A stretch of 20,000 nt of DNA from Symbiodinium natans (taxonomy: Eukaryota > Sar > Dinophyceae > Suessiales > Symbiodiniaceae): the NCBI GenBank assembly GCA_905221605.1, contig CAJNDS010000612.1, forward strand, positions 74,324 to 94,323. Reading direction: 5' to 3'. Both the position numbers and the translations under genes were made by a program. Shown piece by piece: positions 14,886 through 20,000 of this stretch. Positions within the stretch are counted from its first letter, which is position 1, and each line of letters starts with the position of its first letter. The notes under the pieces were generated by a model, which saw only the letters and a program-made list of their open reading frames with translations, made no database searches and was not told the DNA's origin.

Positions 14886-15200
14886 CTGCTATGGTAAACT
14901 CTGAAGCCTACTGAGCTGCTGATAAGTTGTGCACGAAAACACCCAAGTGTTATCAGGACCGCCATGATCAAACTATAGGTCTTCAAAAAGGGAACTAGGG
15001 ACTTAGAAATCCTTCAAAAGGGAATTAGGGAACTAGGTACCCTGCATCCTTACAGGGACTTCGGGAATTAGATACCTTATATCCTTAAAAAGGGAATTCG
15101 GGAATTAGATGCCTTGTATCCCCACATTAAGGTTTAGGAATTGGGGGAAGAACGAGACTTCTATGGCCCTCTAAAGGGATGCTGCAGGGAACCTGCTTAC
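14886..15200 (+). repeat. 35-40 bp tandem repeat GGGAATTAGATACCTTATATCC
   Basis: 14990-15122 holds four imperfect copies of AAAGGGAATTCGGGAATTAG followed by ATACCTTGTATCCTTAA. The flanks 14886-14985 and 15123-15200 are unique, with no supported gene. Confidence 0.75.
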
Positions 15201-15204
15201 TGAG

Positions 15205-15470
15205 GGTTTAGGGTTTAGGGTTTAGGGTTTGGGGTTTAGGGTTTAGGGTTTAGGGTTTGGGGTTTAGGGTTTAGGGTTTAGGGTTTAGGGTGAGAAAACA
15301 GTAGTAATATAGCCTGAATCTTGAGATTCTCTGCCTGCCCTCAGGCCGTCTGCAGCAATCATCTCAGGGTGTGGGGTTGGGTTTTTAGGGTTTAGGGTTC
15401 AGGATCTAGGGTCTATGGTCTAGAGTCTAGAGTCTAGCGTCTCGGGTCTAGGGTTCAGTAGCTCCGTGTC
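15205..15470 (+). repeat. TTTAGGG array and variant TCTAGGG patch around a short unique segment
   Basis: 15205-15291 has 12 TTTAGGG units with two TTTGGGG. 15375-15470 is a decayed patch dominated by GTCTAGAG/GTCTAGGG. Between them TGCCCTCAG (15344) could be an acceptor for a short exon (AVCSNHL), not supported further. Confidence 0.85.
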
Positions 15471-15479
15471 GAGCAGTCT

Positions 15480-15840
15480 CGAGTCAAGTGGCAGCTCGGA
15501 CTAGGGAAATACCCACCCACCCAGAAAGCCCCAAGACAAAAAAGAAATACAAGGGAAAATGTTCCACACAGCTGGTTTCAATTTTTCCGCTGGAACCAAA
15601 AACGCCACTAATTTTCGGGCCTTGCTCACGAATTTTCGGGCCTTACCCGCGAATTTCCGGATTTTTGCCCACGAATCGTAAGGCCCGAAACTCCCTGGGC
15701 CCGAAAATTCGCAGACAAGGCCCTTTTTTGGGCTTTGAGCCTTGCCCATGAATTTTCGGGCCTTGCGCCCACGAATTGTTGGGCCTTGCCCACGAATTTT
15801 CGGGCCCTGCCCACGAATTTCATTAGGTTAAAATACTATA
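15480..15840. repeat. GAATTTTCGGGCCTTGCCCAC tandem repeat with inverted members
   Basis: About seven copies of a 22-25 bp unit, CACGAATTTTCGGGCCTTG, at 15607-15825; the block CCCGAAAATTCGCAGACAAG at 15700 is in reverse orientation. Minus frames across it give repeated ARKFVGKA peptides and are artefacts. 15480-15600 is unique and without a clear gene. Confidence 0.8.
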
Positions 15841-16025
15841 TGATAGAGAGGGTTTCGGGTTCAGGCTTTAGGGGCTAGGGGTTAGGGTTTAGTGTCGCTG
15901 AACCTTGAATGAACTGTGTTTCGGAGACCCTTCTTAAGAGCTCAGCTGTGACTCGCTCAGGCTTTGTGCACCCTGAAAAGTAATCCCTAAACAAAAAGGC
16001 CGAATTATCCATCAAGCCTTAAAGC
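15841..16025 (+). other. Unique segment, no supported gene
   Basis: A degenerate TTTAGGG patch at 15850-15890, then unique sequence. GACTCGCTCAG (15960) could be an acceptor for a very short exon ending at a GTAATC donor (15979), but nothing identifies it. Confidence 0.3.
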
Positions 16026-16138
16026 CCTAAACCCTAAACCCTAAACCCTAAACCCTAAACCCTAAACCCTAAACCCTAAACCCTAAACCCTAAACCCTAA
16101 ACCCTAAACCCTAAAACCTAAAACCTAAAACCTAAACC
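16026..16138 (-). repeat. CCCTAAA array ending in CCTAAAA units
   Basis: Thirteen CCCTAAA units followed by three CCTAAAA, a frame-shifted seven-base variant. Confidence 0.97.
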
Positions 16139-16293
16139 TGCAATTGCGAGAGTTGTCTGCTACGCAGTGTTCCAGAAGCCTCGAAAGGCTATGGATCTGC
16201 AGCAAGCACCATGCTATCGAAGGATCGAAGGGGCGATCTCTGAATTGTTCAAGAGCGGAGAAACAAGATTGAGCCCGTCATCTGAGAGGAAAA
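16139..16293 (+). CDS. Segment with two long open plus frames; probable exon, frame undecided
   Basis: One frame reads VVCYAVFQKPRKAMDLQQAP and RRIEGAISELFKSGETRLSP, and runs into the array, stopping at a CCCTAA unit. The other reads NLQLRELSATQCSRSLERLW and stops at TGA near 16273. Two frames open for more than 40 codons makes coding plausible but does not choose between them. No family is recognised. Confidence 0.3.
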
Positions 16294-16382
16294 CCCGAAA
16301 CCCTAAACCCTAAACCCTAAACCCTAAACCCTAAACCCTAAACCCTAAACCCTAGACCCTAGACCCTAGACCCTAGACCCTG
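16294..16382 (-). repeat. CCCTAAA array changing to CCCTAGA
   Basis: About eight CCCTAAA followed by four CCCTAGA and CCCTGGG. The CCCTAGA units restore an AG every seven bases right next to unique sequence that reads LGEKYGSMQLVQMNPKP from the last one. Confidence 0.95.
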
Positions 16383-16545
16383 GGAGAAAAGTATGGCTCC
16401 ATGCAGCTCGTGCAGATGAACCCCAAGCCCTAAACCCCAAACCGAAAAATTCCGGCTGCAAAGTCAGGTTCGGCTCGTGAAACCTCAGAGGGAAGGAAGC
16501 TCCGCAATTTTAGGGTTCTAGGGTTTGAGGGTGTGAGGGTTTGAG
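16383..16545 (+). other. Unique segment, possible short exons
   Basis: 16375-16434 is open on plus (see previous array). 16450-16512 has two open plus frames, one ending before GTTCTAGGG. No motif. Irregular TTTAGGG-like units begin at 16512. Confidence 0.25.
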
Positions 16546-16573
16546 GGTTTAGGGTTTAGGGTTTAGGGTTTAG

Positions 16574-16706
16574 GCTTGCTGCAATGGGGCATGGCGAAAG
16601 CTACTGCCGGAACGATGCATGCGGCTGCTCCGGGTCTGCCAGCACGGCGAAGGAGTTCGTGGATGCCACGCCCACATGCATCTTACTATTGGCTAGCAGG
16701 GAATGA
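16574..16706 (+). CDS. Possible exon whose acceptor is a telomere unit
   Basis: The unique segment starts directly after GGGTTTAG of the array at 16545-16573. The phase-2 frame encodes LAAMGHGESYCRNDACGCSG and SASTAKEFVDATPTCILLLA, ending TGA at 16704. Two further plus frames are open over most of it, one reaching a GTTTAGG donor at 16709. Cys-rich, not recognised. Confidence 0.3.
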
Positions 16707-16707
16707 G

Positions 16708-16796
16708 GGGTTTAGGGGTCTAGGGTTTAGGGTTTAGGGTTTAGGGTTTAGGGTTTAGGGTTTAGGGTTTAGGGTTTAGGGTTTAGGGTTTAGGGT
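16708..16796 (+). repeat. TTTAGGG array
   Basis: Twelve TTTAGGG units, the first two degenerate. Confidence 0.97.
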
Positions 16797-16811
16797 GAGG
16801 GAATTCGGGCC

Positions 16812-16922
16812 CTATAAATATAAATATAAATATAAATATAAATATAAATATAAATATAAGTATAAATATAAATATAAATATAAATATAAATATAAATAAA
16901 TAAATATAATATATATATATAT
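16812..16922. repeat. ATAAAT hexanucleotide microsatellite
   Basis: TATAAA repeats at a 6-bp period from 16812 to about 16897, then AATAAATAAATATAATATA and a TA run to 16921. Confidence 0.97.
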
Positions 16923-16984
16923 ACCCTTTAAGGGATTATATAGGGTACCTGATTCCGGCCCATTCCCTACGAACCAACAGTAAG

Positions 16985-17060
16985 GCATCAGCAATCAGCC
17001 TGACGGCTGCTTTGAACCAGTCCAAGATCCGGCGGAGGGAGGAGACTTGGGAGCTGAGTG
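16985..17060 (+). CDS. Possible upstream exon of the HTW gene
   Basis: After CAGTAAG (AG 16983-16984) the frame reads ASAISLTAALNQSKIRRREE and TWELS, ending in phase 1 before GTACC; this phase fits the HTW exon starting at 17542. The charged helix-like stretch would suit a region preceding the HTW motif. A competing frame (NQPDGCFEPVQDPAEGG) is also open after GGCATCAG, so the choice is weak. Confidence 0.3.
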
Positions 17061-17100
17061 GTACCATGTTATGCCCTCCCTTCTACAAGCAACCAAACCC

Positions 17101-17152
17101 AAAACCCAAAACCCTAAACCCTAAGCCCTAAACCCTAAACCCTAAACCCTAA
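17101..17152 (-). repeat. Short CCCTAAA array
   Basis: Seven CCCTAAA-like units, preceded by AACCCAAAACCCAAAA. It would lie inside the intron before the HTW exon. Confidence 0.93.
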
Positions 17153-17541
17153 AAGGGTACCTCTAATTCAATAAACAATTTGCTTCCTGCGCCACCAAGG
17201 AAAAGATGCACCTCCCGAAGGCGGCGGCGCGCGCCGCAGGCGCCGAAGCGCCTCCTTGCACCTGGACGATCCTGTGTCAGTAGTGGGGTAGCATTTTGCA
17301 TGTATGAGGGGTACTTCAACCCAACAAGGCATAACATTTTGCATGTGTGAGGGGTACTTAAGCCCAACAAGGAATCGCATGTTGCATTTATGAGGGGTGC
17401 TTAAACTCAATAAGGAATAGAAGCTCAACTTCGTGAATACTCTCCCAACCATCAGCTAGGACAGTTCGAAGCACTTGCTCCGCGCCATACCCTTGACGAC
17501 CGCGCTTTGCAGACCGTGGCTCTGGCGCAGATCGCCCGTAG
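17153..17541 (+). repeat. Unique DNA with GC palindrome and 43-bp tandem repeat
   Basis: A perfect 14-bp palindrome, GCGGCGCGCGCCGC, lies near 17224. 17291-17419 holds three copies of a 43-bp unit, ACATTTTGCATGTGTGAGGG and GTACTTAAGCCCAACAAGG. 17420-17541 is unique and ends in GCGCAG (17530) and CCCGTAG (17541), two possible acceptors for the HTW exon. Confidence 0.75.
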
Positions 17542-20000
17542 ATCTGGATCTTGCGGCCTGCGAGCGGCTCTGGGGCATGTCTACCGAAGTTGCATCTTTC
17601 GACGTCTTCCTCTCCCACACGTGGCAGACATCGGGCCTGCGGAAGTATCTGAGACATGCTCTATTTTTCCACAAGCCCAAGACGAAATCCGAACCCAACA
17701 GATGCAAATCTTAAGGTTGCGGTTGAGCCAAAACTCTAAACCCTAAACCCTAAACCCTAAACCCTAAACCCTAAACCCTAAACCCTCAACCCTCAACCCT
17801 CAACCCTAAACCCTAAACCCTAAACCCTAAACCCTAAACCCTAAACCCTAAACCCTAAACCCTAAACCCTAAACCCTAAACCCTAAACCCTAAACCCTAA
17901 CACGCCCAGGTATTTGTCGCTGTTGCTGCAGTCTGGCTGGACAGTGTCTTTGCTGGCCGGTTCGGCCGCAGCTGCCCTTGCCTTTGGCCTAGGAGCTCTC
18001 GAAGATCGTAAACTGTTCCAGGGTTTAGGGTTTAGGGTTTAGGGTTTAGGGTTTAGGGCACCCCAAAAGTTGGAACGCCATTCTCTCCAAATGCCCCAAA
18101 AGGTGTACTAAAGGCAATCCCAGCTCTGATCATCCTTACACCATTCCAAAATGTTTGGAGTTTACTGGAACTGTTCCCGCCCAAGTGGCGATGTGTTTCC
18201 GTGGCAGCTTCCTGTTTCCGTGTGTCCGTGTGCAGTAGGGCGAATGTCAGACAGCACAAAGCCCAGCAGTCCCATAAGGTGCAGCAAACCCTACAACCTC
18301 AACCCTAAACCCTAGACCCTGGACCCTGGACCCTAGACCCTAGACCCTAGACTCTAGACCCTAGACCCTAGACCCTAAACCCTATAAACCCTAAACCCTA
18401 AACCCTAAGCCGCTCTTACCTATATACAGAGACCTTAAACTCCTTATTGAGCATAGGCACGCCTCCCGTAAAAGAGGCGTGCCTATGCCCAATAAGGAGG
18501 CGTGCCTATGCCCAATAAGGCCGCCTCCTTATTGGGCATAGGCACGGCCCTTAGGGTTTGGGGCAAGAGGTAGAGGGTTTAGGGCCCTAGGGCCCTAGGG
18601 TTTCGGGGGGCGTAGGGGGCTGGGCAGAGCTTTGTTTTTTCTTCTCATTTGTTCAGGGACTACTGCGACTGGATCGATTGAACTTCGTATTTTCATACTG
18701 TTATGGGATCCTTTGAGCGGGCGGGTATTTTCCCGTGGCTTGAAAAGCTGCTTGACTAACTAGCTAGAAAATGAGATGCTGAACCGTAAACCCTAAACCC
18801 GAAAGCCCTTCTGCACCATGCTCTGAAGCCCTTCTCTTCACCCCTCTCGTTGCACCCCCAAATCCTACACCTCCTAACCCCCTGAGCCGAACTTACAAAA
18901 CCCCGAACCTTAAGCCCAAGCCTCAAACCCCAAACCCTGAACCCTAAACCCTAAACCGCAACCCCCAAACCCTATACCCTAAATCCTGATCCTAAGCCCT
19001 ACAGGAGCTTATGGTGTGCTCCCGCTGCCATTCCGGTATAGGCCACGCCAGCCGGAGTTCCAGGCTCGATGGGTAGATGTTTTGCTTTCATTGCTATTCA
19101 AGAGTCGCTCTCCACAAGCCCCCGGATCCATATGCTTAATATAGGCCCTGTAGGGTTTAGGGTTTAGGGTTGTATGGGAACCCCTTTTGATGCCCAAGTA
19201 TGTACTAAACGGCCCTTTCAGGACCGTACTTTTCATCAGTACGCTAGGCTCTAGGGGTTCTTTGGTATTTTGGGGTTTGCAGCTGGCATGCATCTTGCAA
19301 GGATGTATCAGAACCCAGGGCCTCCCTGAATCAAGCAGGAGAGGCCTTTCAATTGACCTTAAAACTCTACAAACAGGATTTCATGTTCGTGGCGCCTATC
19401 AGGCGGAGTGCTTTTTTGGGCCGTGGGTCTTTCTTTGTGCCAACTTTGCTGCAGTTCTTGGACTGTTCCTGGGTCTGCAGGAGTACCCCTTTCCTATTAT
19501 TTGCTGAAGACCCCCCCCCCCCCCCAAAAAAAAAAAGGAAACATCCCTACATTACCCAAGGAAGAATAATATGTGTTTTTTGGGGGTTCTTAACAATTCG
19601 TATCTTCCTACCGAGAATCAGCAAGTTTTTTCACTCAATCGGCTGGAAAGACCGAACCTACTTGGCTTTGAAGCCCCGAACCTCCGAGCCCATACCCTAA
19701 ACCTAAACCCTAAACCCACCAGCCTAAACCCTAAACCCTAAACCCTAAACCCTAAACCCTGAACCCTGAACCCTGAACCCTGAACCCTGAACCCTGAACC
19801 CTGAACCCTAAACCCTAAACCCTAAACCCTAAACCCTAAACCCTGAACCCTGAACCCTGAACCCTGAACCCTGAACCTAAACCCTAAACCCTAACCCCCC
19901 CCCCCCCCCAAGCTTCTTCATTCGGTCATCCTCGCATCCAAGGTTCGCCTCTCCTTTCGCTGCTTGCCGCGCGCCGTTCATGTGCTTCCTTGACGTCGTC
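17542..20000 (+). CDS. HTW-family (FDVFLSHTW) multi-pass membrane protein, partial, four exons
   Basis: Exons 17542-17644, 17910-18022, 19377-19482 and 19913 onward to the window edge. Phases 2, 1 and 2 agree at the three junctions and no stop interrupts the frame. Exon 1 carries FDVFLSHTWQTSGLRK; exon 2 continues YLSLLLQSGWTVSLLAG with a first membrane helix (SAAAALAFGLGAL). Exon 3 has CFFGPWVFLCANFAAVLGLF, a second helix. Exon 4 ends FMCFLDVV. I recall a large dinoflagellate protein family with DVFLSHTW, LSLLLQSGW and CFLDVVSIHQ in this order; the DVFLSHTW strand resembles the first strand of TIR domains. Function is unknown, probably a membrane-associated sensor or signalling role. Intron 1 (265 nt) holds about 24 CCCTAAA units. 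Intron 2 (1354 nt) starts with GTTTAGGG. Intron 3 (430 nt) holds CCCTAAA/CCCTGAA and ends in a C tract plus AG. GTATCTG at donor 1 and GTATTTG after its acceptor look like a flanking duplication. Extra exons in intron 2 are not excluded. Confidence 0.72.
17734..17900 (-). repeat. CCCTAAA array inside HTW intron 1
   Basis: About 24 CCCTAAA units with three consecutive CCCTCAA at 17785-17805. It makes up nearly two thirds of the 265-nt intron and lies antisense to the gene, so it offers no GT or AG. Confidence 0.97.
18020..18058 (+). repeat. TTTAGGG patch at HTW exon 2 donor
   Basis: Five TTTAGGG units. The donor GT of intron 2 is the first GTTTAGGG, at 18023. Confidence 0.95.
18059..18284. 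other. Unique part of HTW intron 2, no exon supported
   Basis: Several AG sites and a pyrimidine tract exist. One plus frame from 18163 (phase 1, starting VYWNCSRPSGDVFPWQL) is open for over 40 codons and would be in phase with exon 2, so an extra exon is possible. It has no resemblance to the family as I recall it. Confidence 0.3.
18285..18410 (-). repeat. Mixed CCCTAAA/CCCTAGA/CCCTGGA array
   Basis: Runs of CCCTGGA (2), then CCCTAGA (about 7) inside CCCTAAA. Variants are clustered, as in the other arrays. Confidence 0.95.
18440..18547. repeat. Foldback element: four copies of a 25-bp palindromic arm
   Basis: The arm CTCCTTATTGGGCATAGGCACG occurs in the order reverse, forward, forward, reverse (18440-18465, 18474-18499, 18497-18520, 18523-18547). 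The first two form a hairpin with an 8-nt loop and one mismatch; the last two form a second hairpin with almost no loop. It lies inside HTW intron 2. Confidence 0.9.
18548..18990. other. Unique and degenerate C-rich sequence in HTW intron 2
   Basis: A long pyrimidine tract ending TTTGTTCAG (18656) is a good acceptor; the frame after it reads GLLRLDRLNFVFSYCYGIL to TGA. It does not fit the HTW phase (0 against 1), so it is probably not used by that gene. 18790-18990 is decayed CCCTAAA-like sequence. Confidence 0.3.
18991..19376 (+). other. Unique end of HTW intron 2 with chance-like open frames
   Basis: TTTAGGG patch at 19149-19172. After CCCTACAG (19004) a frame of 46 codons (PLPFRYRPRQPEFQARWVDV) reaches TAG at 19142. 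After TTGCAAG (19283) another frame (ASLNQAGEAFQLTLKLYKQD) runs in a different register into exon 3. Neither fits the HTW phases, which shows how often such frames appear by chance. Confidence 0.3.
19508..19690. other. Unique part of HTW intron 3 with C/A tract
   Basis: A run of about 13 C followed by about 11 A at 19511-19536, then 150 bp of unique AT-moderate sequence without a supported exon. Confidence 0.6.
19693..19912 (-). repeat. CCCTAAA and CCCTGAA alternating-block array with C tract
   Basis: Blocks: about 6 CCCTAAA, 7 CCCTGAA, 5 CCCTAAA, 5 CCCTGAA, 3 CCCTAAA, then a C tract (19893-19909) and AAG, which is the proposed acceptor of HTW exon 4. The repeated alternation suggests duplication of a composite block. 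Confidence 0.96.

Noticed and set aside
14688-14986. Frames of repeated NPKPQTP and GFGVWGL peptides
   Set aside because: Direct translations of the CCCCAAA array.
15501-15823. Minus frames with ARKFVGKA repeats
   Set aside because: They follow the 22-25 bp tandem repeat exactly.
17723-17733. Eleven-base match to the 3' end of the dinoflagellate spliced leader (reverse strand TTTTGGCTCAA)
   Set aside because: Only half of the leader matches, it has no following open frame on that strand that I trust, and 11 bases can match by chance in 20 kb.
19005-19144. 46-codon terminal exon in HTW intron 2
   Set aside because: It does not fit the phase of the HTW gene, which reads through both sides, and no separate gene start is found; kept as a note only.
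1194-19900. A true chromosome end or telomere cap
   Set aside because: Arrays are short, in both orientations, full of variant units and spread over the entire window, so they are interstitial.

Overview
The window looks like nuclear DNA of a dinoflagellate, most likely a Symbiodiniaceae-like or related genome. Three things suggest this. The plant-type telomere heptamer TTTAGGG/CCCTAAA recurs in about 35 internal blocks in both orientations. Small exons are separated by introns that carry repeats, inverted repeats or flanking duplications. One gene encodes what I recall as a dinoflagellate-expanded membrane-protein family with an FDVFLSHTW motif. Nothing indicates bacteria: there are no Shine-Dalgarno-led operons and no long uninterrupted ORFs. 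Apart from one 167-aa three-exon gene, no complete gene is certain.

Layout: 1-1190 holds G/T-rich sequence and a long (ACT)n microsatellite. 1190-2670 holds a candidate plus-strand gene whose introns contain telomere-like arrays, and 2880-3292 a second small candidate gene. 3440-4900 is mostly arrays plus a pair of inverted MITE-like elements. 5085-6140 is two unrelated complex tandem repeats. 6160-7330 has possible minus-strand exons with TTTAGGG arrays in their sense orientation. 7840-8647 is a secreted cysteine-rich protein gene with two introner-like introns. 9210-9800 is a TATG-type microsatellite. 10070-10197 encodes SNF2 helicase motif III, followed by a diverged partial copy of its 3' end. 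10880-11310 and 12561-13242 are candidate plus-strand gene ends; in the second, two introns of 86 and 72 nt are almost entirely telomere-like repeat. 13390-17060 alternates arrays, short unique segments and MITE-like or tandem repeats. 17542-20000 is the 5' or middle part of an HTW-family membrane protein gene that runs off the right edge. Its first intron contains about 24 CCCTAAA units.

Main idea: telomere-like arrays here behave as intron material. Arrays in the sense TTTAGGG orientation offer GT (GTTTAG) and AG (TTTAG) every 7 nt, and exon after exon ends exactly where GTTTAGGG starts. Arrays in the CCCTAAA orientation contain neither GT nor AG, so their splice sites lie in flanking unique sequence or in variant units (CCCTAGA).

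Caution: most unique segments are GC-rich and short. Two or three frames, often on both strands, stay open by chance, so exon calls resting only on an open frame are given low confidence. Calls based on a recognised motif or on several agreeing splice phases are higher.
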